From NCBI RefSeq assembly GCF_030463535.1, contig NC_132894.1, forward strand, positions 33,737,125 through 33,801,124: 64,000 nt of DNA. Reading direction: 5' to 3'. The stretch is from Salminus brasiliensis (taxonomy: Eukaryota > Chordata > Actinopteri > Characiformes > Bryconidae). Below are positions 13,092 to 23,362 of this stretch, one piece after another; position 1 is the stretch's first letter, and every line of letters starts with the position of its first letter. The notes under the pieces are model-generated. The model was given only the letters and a program-made list of their open reading frames with translations. It was not told the origin of the DNA and did no database searches. The translations under genes and the position numbers were made by a program.

Positions 13092-16000
13092 TCTGGTCCC
13101 TGTACAGAAGTACTGCAAATAGAATAGGACATTGAGGAAGACTTTGGAGGACACCAGAGAAGAAAGACAAGAACTTCATCAATAAGAATCTAGAAGTTAC
13201 CCCCCTGCTGGTTTGTCTAGTCTAGTCTTTGTAAAGAAGTGCTGCCAATAAAATAGGACTCTCTAGAGAAGATAAACATGAACCTATTGGAACCTAATGC
13301 CTAATGCCAGGTGTTGGCTAAAGGACTACAAAGCCCCCCAGCATTGAGCTGTGGAAGAACTGTGTTCTCTGGAATGATGGATGGTGGTGCTCCATCTAAT
13401 ACTTTGGGTTGGGGATGAAGTGGGGTGGTGATCATCCAACAACCTGCCCTTACTAATGCTCTAAAGTCTTCCCTGGTCAGTAGAGACTCCAACAAAAGCA
13501 TACATTTGAATACCTTTGATTTCAGAAGAAGCAATGAATGATCAGTGTCCCAAAACTTTTGTCCATATAGTGTATTAACATTCAGTGAGCTCTACCTGTA
13601 TAAGAAATCTCAATGCAGATGAGTTGTCCTCCTTTTGAATGAGATCCCAGAGAACAGGCTGTTGATGGAAAAGGGCAGGAAAATGAGCTTAGCGTACTGA
13701 GAACTGCAACCAAAAACCAAAACCTGTATCTCCAAAATCTCCAAACCTCTACAGGAACAGGCATGGCAAGTTTCAATGAAAGTCAAATAAGTTATTTTGG
13801 ATTTTGCATTTCTATTGGTCCATTCAATATGAAATTTGCATTTTAAGGTAAAAATTGTGAAAAACGTCAATACTGGAGATACAAGGTTTATGCAGGACAG
13901 CAACAATCAGTTAAAATCGCCCTTACACTAAAACAACTAAGAAGGTCCTCCTTCAGAGATGGGTTCCTCTCTCGTCTAAGAAAGATCCCAACGGTCTGGA
14001 GCACGCTAACGGACGCGTCTGGCCTGAGAGTTGCCCAGAAGGAGGCGTTGTCCAAGAGGCTGGAGAGTAGAATAGCTTGGCCAAGGCCTTGCCTCACCTC
14101 GCGCTCCCCCTCGTCCAAGCCAGCCGACAGTCCCACAACAAAATCTAGCACCCTGAGCACGTAGCTTACAGTGGCCAGCCAGCCCACACGTTCATCCATG
14201 ACACCTTCACACAGGCTTAGCTTGTGCAGAGCCTCCTGCAGGATGGGCATAGGGTTCACACAGAGCTGAGACGTGTCAAAGTCATACGGGGCAGGCAGCA
14301 TGTCAAACAGCTGCTGAAGGACACACCGGGTGCCCTGCTTTGAGTCTGAGTTGGGGTTGCAGTAGTCTAAAAGTAAGGGCTGCCTGCGAACTAGCATGAG
14401 GTAGCGGGTCGTGTTCTTGCAAATGTAGTCCCTCAGCCCTACAGCGTCTCCACAGAGGTCAAGCAAAGTGGCGTTGGTGAGATGATCTGCTGTCCAGTTT
14501 GAGAAGTCACAAGGCGTGTCTTTGGAGTCGTGGTGGGAGTCTTTGGGCAGTACTTTAGAGCAGTATTCAGCTGCCCAGCCATCAAGGGGTAACGGAGAGG
14601 TCCCATTGCCACACAAGGCCGAGATCAGAGCGGAATTGTTGGGCAGGAAGCACCTCCTGAAATCGTGGGCGCTCAGAGATCTGGTGCTAAGCATTTCTAA
14701 GCAGTCTTCGGTCGCGTCACTTGCAGAACTTGCAGAACTGTCTACGGAGAGCTGAAGACAGAGGTCATCAATGCTTGACTGGTTGAGGTAATGGTAGTCC
14801 TTGGAAATGGCAGCCTGAAAAACATCACAGGTATAGCGTTTATCTTTATAAACTTAAGACTTACAGGAATTATTAATATATTATTTATTAATATTAAAAA
14901 TATTTTATTATTTTTAACTGTAGACAAAATGTAAAATGACAGACTTTCTCTGTAAATTAATTAACAAAAATTGTTATTTTATGTTTTATTTTTAAATGTA
15001 TTTCTTTTTTTTATAGAAAGAATACTATAAACTTTTATGCAACCAAAACATGCAGATAATAATATAAATGTTTGTTGGTCATACTAACAAGTTTCACTGT
15101 CATTTTAGACAAAATTTTATTAACTAGAGAATTATATACACACTTAAAAATGTGATTATAAAAAAAATAAAAAATGTAAAAGTAAAGTCAATTATTCCAA
15201 TCAAACTTCAGCAGAAATCCAAAAACATTTACAGAAATATTAAATTGAATATTAAAAAGTTTCTGACGAGAAATGTATTTATTTATTTTTCCTGAATCAT
15301 TACTATTGAACACCTTCAGTAACGTGACAACACTAAAAGTTCTACAGCAAAAAAATTTAAATGTTTGAGTTGAATTAATTTTAAGGTTTTAAACATATGG
15401 TACAACAACGTAAATGCAGTAGGTTAGACTAACTCATAAAGTCATAACACTTTAGTAGAATTATTGATTTTCTTTATTCTAATATTCAGGATTCCAGAAT
15501 ATGTAAAGTAAACGTGTTTCACTGCAGAAATGTGAATAAAAATGTCAAAAAATTCATCTGTAAATTTATTGTTTTTCCTCATAATTTGAATTGGGATATT
15601 CCACCTTAATTTTGCTAATGTTTTGTGTTTGGCAGCCACTGCTTCCAGCCATTTGACTGTTTTTTTACAGTGTACAAAAAAGCATGTGAAGAAAAAAGTC
15701 CACAAGTCATCCGACCATCCGGACAACATTATCTAGTACCTGTTGGGCTCGCTGAAGCCAGAAGGACGAGTTGGCACAGACTGTATTATTAAATTCTTGC
15801 GCGAAGAATTCGCTGCACACGTGTACCCACAGGAAATCTTCCTCCGCGGCCGAGAGGTACCACGCTGCGTTGGTACAACTAGCATGCAGGTCAGGCGTTG
15901 CATGGCTGATTTCAGGGTCCAGTGTGGCTTCACCTCCATCAAAAAGATTACAGTAGAGGAACACCGTGAAATTTGAAACCCCAGTCAGACCGGGTATAGA

Positions 16001-18570
16001 GGCATTGCAGGCGGCCTCCAGAATCTCAGCCGAGGCTGACAGGTCTGTTGCGTCTGTCGGGTCGTGGTACGTCAGCTGAGGCTGGAGAAGTCTAGGCCTT
16101 TTTGCTGAGGCCTGTTTTCTTGAATCGTGTTGTTCCTCCTCCGAAGGCGTGCAGGACATGAAAGGCGGCCTACTCGGCAAACCCTGTGAGGTGAAACCCA
16201 TGGCTTGAGCATTCCACGTCAGATTATGCCTAATACCCCTGTGTGACAAATGGTAGCACATTAGTGAGAGAAGTGCTTAATAAGGTCTGGAGTGCTTTCA
16301 AACAGAGCTCAGTAAGAATGAACTGCGGCGCTTTCCCCAGGCTAAGACACTTACCACAAAATCAATTGTCTCAGGTCACCTTTGGGGGGGAAACAGAAAG
16401 TGGAAACAGTAATGAGTGAGTTCAGGAGTGCATGAGTACAAATCACTGATAATCGCAGAAGGTTGCACAGGGGGGCTTTACACAAATGGTGCCCCATGTA
16501 ATACCATAGCCTGGCACATAATGCCAGGGGTATATGGTTACTTACGTCAACAAAGGAGCAGATAGATTATCCAGACCATCGGATTTAGAGTAACAGGGAT
16601 CTGCCTAATGACTAACATGGCCATTGTGATTTCAGCAGTTCAACAGTGAGCTTCCATGGCTACACTATACGTCCAAATGTTTGCGGACACCCCTTCTAAT
16701 CAGTGCTTTCAGCTACTGACAAACACATACAGCTAGTCTAGTCCCTGTAGAGAAGCATTGCCGGGAGAATTGGACTCTCTCGAACAAATAAACATGAACC
16801 TATGGGCACCATGCTGCCTAATGCCAGGGGTGGACTAAAGAGGTATACAGACCCCCAGCATGTGGAGCTGTGGAGCAGTGGACAAACTGTGGTGGTGCTC
16901 CATCCAATACTTTTGGGATGAGTTGGGGAGATGAGGACGATGAGGTGGGGTGGTGATCAATCATCCAACATCCTGACCTCACTAACGCTCTCGTCGCTGA
17001 ATGCAATCAAATCCTCACAGCAATGCTCCTCTAATTTCTAGTAGAAAGCCTTCCTCTCTAAACAACAGAGACAGTTACTCCAACAAAATCAGGAGACACT
17101 CTTTTTAATCTCCTTGATTTCAGTAGAAATATTGAATGAGCAGGTGTCCCAATACTTTTGTCAATATAGTGTATGCATATCAACTCTTACTGGTTATCTA
17201 CAAATCTGAAAACCGTTCTATAAGTATGAGGAATAGACTTGCCCACAGAGCATCTTCCCTGGTGACTGGTGGACTGTGGCTCCCCCACCATGCTCCCTAG
17301 ATCATCCAGCAGAGCCATGGTCACACGCGATACCTTCCTCCTCAGGTTACCGTACACAGTGCTGCCCACCCTGTGCAAAAGCCCACGCCTTAGGCCATCA
17401 AGACCCTGCAGGAGGGCCGGGTTATGCTCGGCAAACTGCACAGCCCTCTCCCCAGCGTTTGACCTCGACAGGGCCTGCAGAAGCAGCTTGTGCATTGAGG
17501 TGAGGCTCTCCGTCTCATGGGTCGCATTGTCCAAATGATAGTTCTCCTCTTGTAAGACCTCTGGGGGAACGCTAAACGGCTTGAAACGCCCAGTCGAGAG
17601 AACGCCATCCTTGTGGTCAGTGGCTACACCTGCGGGGTGCAGATTCACCACAGGTTTCCAGTTCCTTGTTTCTAGAAACGTGAGGACCTGCTGCAACCAG
17701 CTCAAGTTGAAAGCGCAGTCATTTCGTCCTTTCAGGACACAGATAAATCCCTGGAGACCCGCACTGGCCTGGCCGTAGGTCCCGCTGACCAGAGCCTGGA
17801 GCACTGTGTCGAGCAAAGCGCTGATAGTGTTCCAGTGCTGTGACACGAATGTCAGGATAGGTCTTTGCGGCTGCCGCTCCATGAAGGTCAAAATGCTCTG
17901 CACCAGTCCCAGTAGTCCATCCCAATGCGGGCTTCCTCTTAGAGACAGGAAAAGGTCCTGGAGCTTGAAGCTCGGCCTAGGAGGAACCCTCCCATCCCAC
18001 TGTCCGAGTGACGGCCTCCCGTCAGACTGGAGGAAAGAGTACAACAGGTTCTCCCAGAATTGATCATTGCTGAAGGCCTGCTCACCATCATCTAGCTCAG
18101 CACTCATCTCCTGAAGATACATCGAGATGTTGTAGAGAAATCCAGAGAGTCTGTTCCGATCAATTGGCTTCTTAAGAGACGGTAGACGTTTGGTCTTCTT
18201 GGGCAGAAGCCCTAGAGACTTCAGACCTCCAACTATGTTCCGTACGACCGAATGGATGGGTTCACCCTGCTGCCTTTCTGGAGACGGCCACTCTCTGCGG
18301 GGGTACCAACCTCCACCCTTCCGCCATATCTCAACCAGCTCTTTCAGAATGACTTCTCTTTGGTCTTCTGGTTTACCTCCTGGACACAAAGCCTACATGT
18401 TAGTCTACAGAGCGTCCAATGGTCCACCGGTGGTTGAAAGGTAAAGTACAACTACGACACACTTCACACAAAAGCCCAGCATTTTCCTTACCTCCGGAAA
18501 TGGTTGACACTTCACCCAACAGGACCATCACCCACATGATAATTCCGAACTTGCCCATTATGCACGACAT
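79..18570 (-). CDS. strc: stereocilin, complete 27-exon coding region
   Basis: Stereocilin is a large secreted glycoprotein of sensory hair cells. In mammals it forms the horizontal top connectors between stereocilia and the attachment to the tectorial membrane; this is family knowledge, not visible here. I joined 27 exons whose phases all agree and which contain no in-frame stop, giving 5772 bp and about 1923 aa, somewhat longer than the mammalian protein. The product starts with a hydrophobic signal peptide and carries many N-x-S/T sequons, as expected for an extracellular protein. The C-terminal part has family-like motifs such as AGLDDMVLSALVEEQ and LIPPRKMAVVFSAAQLSW. The fold is expected to be the helical-repeat solenoid of the stereocilin/otoancorin/mesothelin family. 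All joins use GT-AG. The weakest sites are the donor of exon 24 (AG/gtcact) and the TG-rich acceptor of exon 25. The 3'UTR runs off the left edge. I see no frameshift, so the gene looks intact. Confidence 0.9.
665..712. repeat. GGTA-type microsatellite
   Basis: Short imperfect run of GGTAGGTA units in strc intron 25. Downstream, 770-935 has degenerate GCTAAC/TGGTTTA repeats. Nothing else is seen in this intron. Confidence 0.6.
1880..1990. repeat. interspersed repeat, copy 1
   Basis: A segment around AGCAGCTTCAGAGTCATGC and ACTGACTGTAACAGGGAGAA in strc intron 23 recurs in diverged form at 51615-51690 inside abhd2, so it is an interspersed repeat and not an exon. Confidence 0.5.
2500..2668 (-). 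mobile_element. remnant of short TIR transposon, truncated by a minisatellite
   Basis: Begins with the family end (GGACAAAAGTATTGGGACAC) and continues with the internal GATTTGATTGCATTCAGCGAC and GTGAGGTTA segments. It then runs straight into the CCCAACTC minisatellite. The far end of the element is missing. Confidence 0.65.
2669..3254. repeat. CCCAACTC minisatellite in strc intron 23
   Basis: About 590 bp of tandem pyrimidine-rich units of roughly 15-20 bp (CCCCAACTCCTCAACTCAT and variants). It starts exactly where the preceding transposon remnant would carry the CCCCAACTCCCCAACTCATC segment found in other copies. Confidence 0.85.
3660..3810. repeat. GGTTCCTTAAGAACC-type repeat
   Basis: Short segment rich in inverted GGAACC/GGTTCC motifs. 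Similar sequence occurs at 21536-21720, 32505-32625, 34650-34925, 47860-48080 and 50955-51010, so it is a dispersed family. Confidence 0.5.
4509..5325. repeat. strc: 68-bp tandem repeat filling strc intron 19
   Basis: About 12 copies of a 68-71 bp unit containing AATAACTGATCAGCACAGTG and TACTCAGGCTTTAGTAGAGC. The array fills nearly the whole intron between exons 19 and 20 and stops about 9 bp from the exon 19 donor. A variant unit (GAGTTCACTAACACCGAG) recurs about 277 bp apart, i.e. every four units. Confidence 0.9.
6481..13658 (-). CDS. strc: strc middle exons 5-16
   Basis: Exons in transcript order: 13596-13658, 12809-12934, 12383-12549, 11441-11627, 11231-11346, 11018-11150, 10125-10307, 10004-10042, 9747-9923, 8480-8629, 7628-7686, 6481-6604. 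They encode about residues 886-1393. Every exon lies between a plausible acceptor and a GT donor, and the phases agree throughout. Exon 7 can begin at 12549 or, using a second AG, at 12537; both keep frame and differ by SSPK. Exon 12 is only 39 bp. The residues are leucine-rich helical segments with no obvious catalytic motif, as expected for this solenoid family. Confidence 0.86.
7138..7180. repeat. GGT/G microsatellite
   Basis: GGTGGT run followed by a G9 tract in strc intron 15. Confidence 0.6.
7200..7428 (-). mobile_element. tRNA-derived SINE
   Basis: Read on the minus strand it starts CTCCGAGTGGTCCAGCAGAC, a tRNA-like A-box head, then GCCATCAGCAGCCAGAG and a GGGTGGGTAGAT body. Related copies lie at about 20100, 20285, 27160 and 47385. 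Confidence 0.6.
7911..8391 (+). mobile_element. short TIR DNA transposon (complete copy) in strc intron 14
   Basis: The 481-bp element starts TACACTATATGTCCAAATG and ends ACTTTTGTCCATATAGTGTA, imperfect inverted ends. It has no transposase frame, so it is non-autonomous. The interior carries the family segment GAATGATGGATGGTGCTCCA. This is the best-preserved copy in the window. Confidence 0.75.
8715..8815. mobile_element. hAT-like fragment
   Basis: GGGATGTCCTGATCGGGATC followed by cycles of GGATCAGGTATTGGCT resembles the ends of teleost hAT-type elements. Short and weak. Confidence 0.3.
10640..10770 (+). mobile_element. SINE with LINE-type tail
   Basis: Contains a B-box-like GTTCAATTTCCCAGG and ends TTGTATATAAGTCGCTCTAG, which resembles the conserved 3' tail of teleost L2-type LINEs and partner SINEs. 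In strc intron 10. Confidence 0.45.
11880..12373 (+). mobile_element. short TIR transposon in strc intron 7
   Basis: Starts ACACTATATGTCCAAATGTT and ends near TTTTGTCCAGATTTTTG, with a diverged right end. The right end lies about 10 bp from the exon 7 donor. Same family and orientation as the 7911-8391 copy. Confidence 0.7.
12977..13574 (+). mobile_element. short TIR transposon with internal insertion, filling strc intron 5
   Basis: Starts TGTGGACACCCCTTCAAATG and ends TTTTGTCCATATAGTGT. It holds a CA microsatellite (13058-13089) and a 50-bp segment (13137-13186) copied from around the strc exon 7 acceptor. The right end is about 21 bp from the exon 5 donor. Confidence 0.65.
13700..13890. 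repeat. dispersed repeat with TTTCTATTGGTCCATTCA
   Basis: A segment with TTTCTATTGGTCCATTCA and GGAGATACAAGGTTT. Related pieces occur at 19480-19640, 31735-31790 and 55090-55270. Family not named. Confidence 0.45.
13927..18570 (-). CDS. strc: strc N-terminal exons 1-4 (signal peptide and large exons)
   Basis: Exon 1 is 18492-18570, exon 2 is 17191-18379, exon 3 is 15740-16238 and exon 4 is 13927-14814. Together they encode about residues 1-885. The first ATG is at 18570. A second in-frame ATG at 18558 starts MGKFGIIMWVMVLLG, a typical signal-peptide core, and either could be used. Exon 1 ends with one base of a glycine codon before gtaagg. Exon 2 (1189 bp) holds the NDCAFNLSWLQQVL and NWKPVVNL stretches that point to stereocilin. 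Exons 3 and 4 are rich in cysteine and sequons (NAS, NFT, NNT, NGT, NWT, NAT, NTT), fitting an extracellular region. Phases at the junctions are 1, 2, 0 and 0. Confidence 0.9.
16661..17173 (+). mobile_element. short TIR transposon in strc intron 2
   Basis: Starts TACACTATACGTCCAAATGT and ends ACTTTTGTCAATATAGTGTA. The right end is 17 bp from the exon 2 donor. Same family and orientation as the other strc copies. Confidence 0.75.
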
Positions 18571-19900
18571 TCCTCAGCTTCAAGCTTCAAGTCCAGACGA
18601 AGACATATCGCTGCCCCTTTGAGAGCACCTGCTGCTATAGAACTCCTTTAGGAGTCGCCTAAGACGCTGAGGGAGTAAAATGTCACACTGCGGAGTGGAT
18701 ATTAAATCTTAATGACTGCCCACTGTCACTTGACTACACTTTCACAAAGCAGACTGCCATAGGTTTATCTACACAGACTGTATATGGAGACGTCCTTAGT
18801 TCCAAAAGGTGGTCCAATAGGTATTTTAATGAAGTGCTAGTCAATGTAAAAAGCACTAAATAGGTTCTTATACATAGATTTGTGGATTAAGCTTTAACCT
18901 TTAACACCCTGAATTGACATTTCTTGGCATATTTATATTTCTAAAACCTCATCTAGCAACTTAGGTGTCAGGCATACTTACACGCATCCATAATTCATCC
19001 AGTCCATCAGTTTCCGTGAATGAAATGCTGATTAGAACCCCATGAAAGTATAGCAATGCTCTACACAACTTCTTCTTTATTTCTCGCTCACATTCACTCT
19101 CTCTCTATTTCTCTCTCTGTTTCTCTCTCTCTCTCTCCCTTCTGTCAGCGAGTGTCACTTGTTCGATCTGTTCCCCCTCCCAGTCTTTGAGATTCAATTG
19201 GATGCACAAAAGCTCCAGCTGGAGCTTCGGGTTTCAGCGCCATCATTGCAGTACGTGCCAGCTGGCTGATTTCTGAAGGGAAAGGGATGAAGGCTTGAGG
19301 ATGATATACGAGACCAAGCAACTTTGAGGGGCTCTTGTTGTCCTGTTATAGAACTTTGTAGCTGGTCAGGGGTTTGGGGATTATGAGGATTGTGGGTATT
19401 ATGAGTTTATGAGCATCGTTAATAAATACTAATCTCCATTTTTGCCATTTTTCACTTTTTCACATATTGTGAATCCAGCAGTTTGGATCTACATTGTGTC
19501 CAAATTCCATGATGAACAGACCAATAGAAATGCTCCAAATTGGCTCTGAATGAAATCTTTTTACATTGACGTCCATTGAAAGTTAAGCAGGTTTTTCCCT
19601 CTCCTGTAAAGTTTAAAGAAGCCGGACACATTCTGATTACTGTGGAAGTAAACCACCCAATACAACCAATACAAAGAGTATGATCTGATTCTGAGTTGAT
19701 CTGATTACCCTGATTCTTCTTCTTTTTGTCAGTTACAGAAAATCCCATTGGCTCTTGATGTGTTTAATTAAAGGGAAATTCCACCAATTTGCTCCAAACT
19801 TTCTGCATGATAACTTCACTGAGATGTAAACATCAAACATCACTCAGAGTACATTTGGTGTAAAAGGCCAGAGTAGGCCAAGGTTTAAAGGGACATATGT
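18571..19900. other. intergenic region upstream of strc
   Basis: No exon was found. It holds the presumed strc promoter, a CT-rich microsatellite (19083-19141) and a dispersed repeat (19480-19640). No TATA box or clear control element could be assigned. Confidence 0.4.
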
Positions 19901-20089
19901 GGACCCCCCCAGTCATATGTATGACATATATGGCATATCTCTTTAAAAGGCAACTAATTTACTAATATTTAGAATTTACTGAATTTACTGTGATGTCACA
20001 AAACATAATGAATCTACATATTCACCTGTTCAACCAACAGAGGTTTAGCCCTGCCCATTTATGCTGAAGTTATAAGGCCAACATCGCTT

Positions 20090-20425
20090 TAGGGAGTGAT
20101 GAGCAATTGGCTGTGCTCTCTCAGGCTCTGGCCACTGATGGCAAAGTGGCATGGCTCGGGCCCATATGTCAACCCCCCTATGCCATATTTTGAATGAATT
20201 GTTTCAGTTATGTCATAAAACCCAATTAATTCAACATAATTATCTGTTCAACCAACAGCAGTTAGGCCCGCCCATTTATGAGTGTTTCAGTTAGTAGTGC
20301 TAATTGTGCTCTCTCAGGTTCTGGCTACTGATGGCAAAGTGGCATGGATCAGGCCATATGGCAACCCCCCCCCCAGGCCATAATGGTAGCGCATTAGACT
20401 GCTGAGCCACTCAGAGCTCCTGTTT
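20090..20425 (-). mobile_element. two adjacent tRNA-SINE fragments
   Basis: Two minus-strand pieces lie in tandem, each with the GTGCTCTCTCAGG / TACTGATGGCAAAGTGGCAT signature. The second carries a tRNA-like head (minus GAGTGGCTCAGCAGTCTAAT). Confidence 0.6.
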
Positions 20426-21535
20426 AATAAAATGGATAAAGAGATCATGGAAAAATAGATAAGTATAAGAAGACAAATTAAGCCAGACAAATGTAGGATA
20501 TGGACCCTTTGGGCCTTTAAAAGCTGTTGCTGAAGGTTATTCTATAAAATCATCATAAATAGAAACTGTCTAATGTCTGTCTGAGACATTATTTTATGAT
20601 TTCATACCAAATCCACTCTGAATGGCTTTGTTTTATAATTCTCAAGCACTGAATTATAGAGAATTTCACCATTTTTGAGACATTGGTGGAATTGAATGAT
20701 AATAAGGAATAGTTTATATATATATAACATTAAAGCAGCGCCTAAAACAAAGCCCAGCATCTGAATCCGAGCTGATCCGATTATCCCGAGCACCTTATTC
20801 TATTCTATTTGTCAGTCACACAAATCCCCCAGAATCATTTAGAGCCTGCCCTCACTCTATATAACTTTGGACAATGTCCTTGAGAGTATTGCTTTCCGCC
20901 CGGTAGTGCCAGGAGGTCTCCTGCAGCTGTCATAAAAACAAGAGCGGCGCTAAGTCCCCAGCTCCAGACAATCAGGCCCTTCACTAATGTACAGAATCAT
21001 CTCTCTCATGTCTGAGCGCTGTCTGCTGGGCCGGAAACCTGAGCAGAAGCAGTGAAAGGGCCGGCACAGCCTCCCCACAAGCCCTTTTAATTCTGCAGCA
21101 GTGTCGCCTGCAGCGGAACAATAACTTCCTCTTGTATTATTGATGCCTCGGGGAGCGGCGCTCACTCAGCGGCGTGGGGCTCAGTTGGCAGCAGGAATAT
21201 TAAATGAGAAACTTTACTCTCTCTACCTTCGGCCTAACTTCACCCACATGCTCGTGCTCCTGCTGATTCTGAGACCTAAAAGTGAATAAAGGCTCGAAGG
21301 GGCAAGGAAGGTGTATCGCAGAGGTCAGGCCGAGGTCCTGGAGGGTCTTAGTCCAGCACAGTCCAGTTATATCCCTGCTCATACACACCTGATTCACCTC
21401 AGACGATTGTTAGTAGGTTTGGTAGGTGGGTCAGAGCAGGAGGATCACCAGATTGTGCCCTGCAGGACGGTCCCCGTGTGTTACTGGATACATTTAGAAA
21501 GGCCTGAAGCCACCAAATGGCTATAAAATGCCTTT

Positions 21536-21720
21536 AAAAAGGAGGTTCTTCAATGGTTCTTCAGTACAGGTCTGCTTTTTTGTTGGTAAAAAGCTCTTGT
21601 AGATGGTTCTTTATAGAACCTTACACAAAAAAGCAGCACTACATAGAACCCTCTTTGCTTAGAGGGCACCAATAATCAATACAGCCTTCACTCTCTAGAA
21701 AGAAGGTCCTTCAAAAGTTC
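21536..21720. repeat. GGTTCTTTATAGAACC-type repeat
   Basis: Dense inverted GGTTCT/AGAACC motifs; same family as 3660-3810. Confidence 0.45.
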
Positions 21721-21752
21721 ATGACAACTCAATAAACCATATAAATAAAACA

Positions 21753-21995
21753 AAATATGGGCAAAAGTATTTGGACACACCTCATAATCATTGAATAATT
21801 CAGATGTTTCATTCAGTCCGATTGCTACAGGTGTAGAAAATCAAGCCCCTAGCCATGCAGTCAGCCTGTCTTACACACCTTAGTGAAAGAACGGGAGGTT
21901 CTGAAGAGCTCACTGAACTCCAGAAGGTTCTGTATGTAATAGGAGCAACAAGAAGTCAGCTGGTGAAATTTCCTCCCTCCTAGATAATCACAGAC
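21753..21995 (+). mobile_element. Tc1-like transposon 5' remnant
   Basis: Begins GGGCAAAAGTATTTGGACAC and continues with GTGAAAGAACGGGAGGTTCT and GGTGAAATTTCCTCCCTCCT, which resemble the start of a teleost Tc1-like transposase region. It is truncated and broken; no intact frame remains. Confidence 0.55.
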
Positions 21996-21997
21996 CT

Positions 21998-22190
21998 GAC
22001 CAAGCTATTCATCCAAGCTAGTTTGACCAAGCTTGTTGACCAGTATGATGATCATCCAGCTTGGTCATACTGGTTGACCTAGCTAGACCATGGTCTATCA
22101 GCTTGGTCGTGCTGATAGATCAGCTAAACCATCAAACTCAAATGAAAACATACCAGCTTAACCAGCTGGTTTACCGGAATAGGGAATGTT
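21998..22190. repeat. inverted CAGCTTGGTCA repeat
   Basis: Multiple direct and inverted copies of CCAGCTTGGTCATACTGG-type motifs, giving strong hairpin potential. A relative lies at 43750-43905 in rlbp1 intron 6. Confidence 0.5.
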
Positions 22191-22559
22191 TCTCCTCTGA
22201 ATGACCAGCTTTGCAACCTCATTGACCATCAAAGACCAGACAATTATGGCTGCTATGGTGCTTTTAGGCTATCAGAATCCCCACCTACAGCTTATTCAGT
22301 ACTAGTGTACTCTATGGGCACTATGGGAGGACATCACATCAACTGATTCCTATTATTAAGAGCACTGAGGCCTACAGTAGTCTGATTGAGTGCACTGGGA
22401 AGGCTGAACTCTGCACTGCACCGCCTCACATGAACACATGAGGGTGTGACTGATTCCAGTCACAAGACTGTCATGTGTCGTTTCAGGGAGTATGTTTAGC
22501 TCTGCTGCCCCCTGCTGACCCAGTCTGCCCCATCCTTTCCATCTTCTCTCTTCTTCGTC

Positions 22560-22800
22560 ATTCTGTCCTCCTAAAAGCTCCTAATTATACTCGAGAGGGT
22601 AGCCGGGAATAACACGTGTCTCTGTGACTCGGAAGCTTCCAATAAACCATATTTCTGGCCGCGCAGAGTCAGAGCAGTGAGGGGCGGAAGCGCCCAGTTC
22701 AGACAGCGCGGTTTGTTTACGACCCGTTTTCAGACAAGCTCCGCCCACGCTGCGCTGTGATTGGCTGATAAGCCGGCTGATTTCCATGTTGTTTTGTTGT
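22560..22800. promoter_or_regulatory. isolated CpG-rich block between strc and slc39a1
   Basis: A CpG-dense segment with GC boxes (GGGGCGG, CCGCCC), a GATTGGCTGAT inverted CCAAT box and CACGTG, set in AT-rich DNA 1.7 kb upstream of slc39a1. It looks promoter-like, but no linked coding exon was found. It could be a distal slc39a1 promoter or the start of a noncoding transcript. Confidence 0.35.
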
Positions 22801-23362
22801 TGTTATTGGTGTTATTGTAACTCCAGAGCTTCAATAACCCGATGATTTCTAATATAAACATCATTTACTGCTTAATCTTAATTATCCGGGACGAAAATAT
22901 GAAAACATGATAAAAAAAAAAAAAACACGAAAATATTAATACATTTACACAGCAATATTATACAGAGAAGAAAATATTACAAATTATATAACAACAGCAA
23001 CAACCATAACAATACTAATATGTGTATACTACTATAATTATTATTTATTCTATATTATTAATATTATTATTATTATCATCATCATCATCATCATATAAGT
23101 GTTGCACGATCGTTAAATTATTATTACAAATAGTGAAAAGGGTATACATTTACAACAGAATACACTATTAGGTTAATATATGAATACAGAAAGATTATAT
23201 AGAGGCGAAAATATAAATTACATAATGACAACAGCAATAATAATAATAATAACAATAATAATAACAATACGCACAAATGGTCATTGTTGTTGTTATGATT
23301 ATCATAATCTATACTATCTTGTGTTGTATAGTCCTTATTGTATTGTTAGCGAATTGCTATAA

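Noticed and set aside
17269-18444. Several plus-strand open frames over strc exon 2
   Set aside because: They are shadows of the long strc exon on the other strand; none has homology or splice context.
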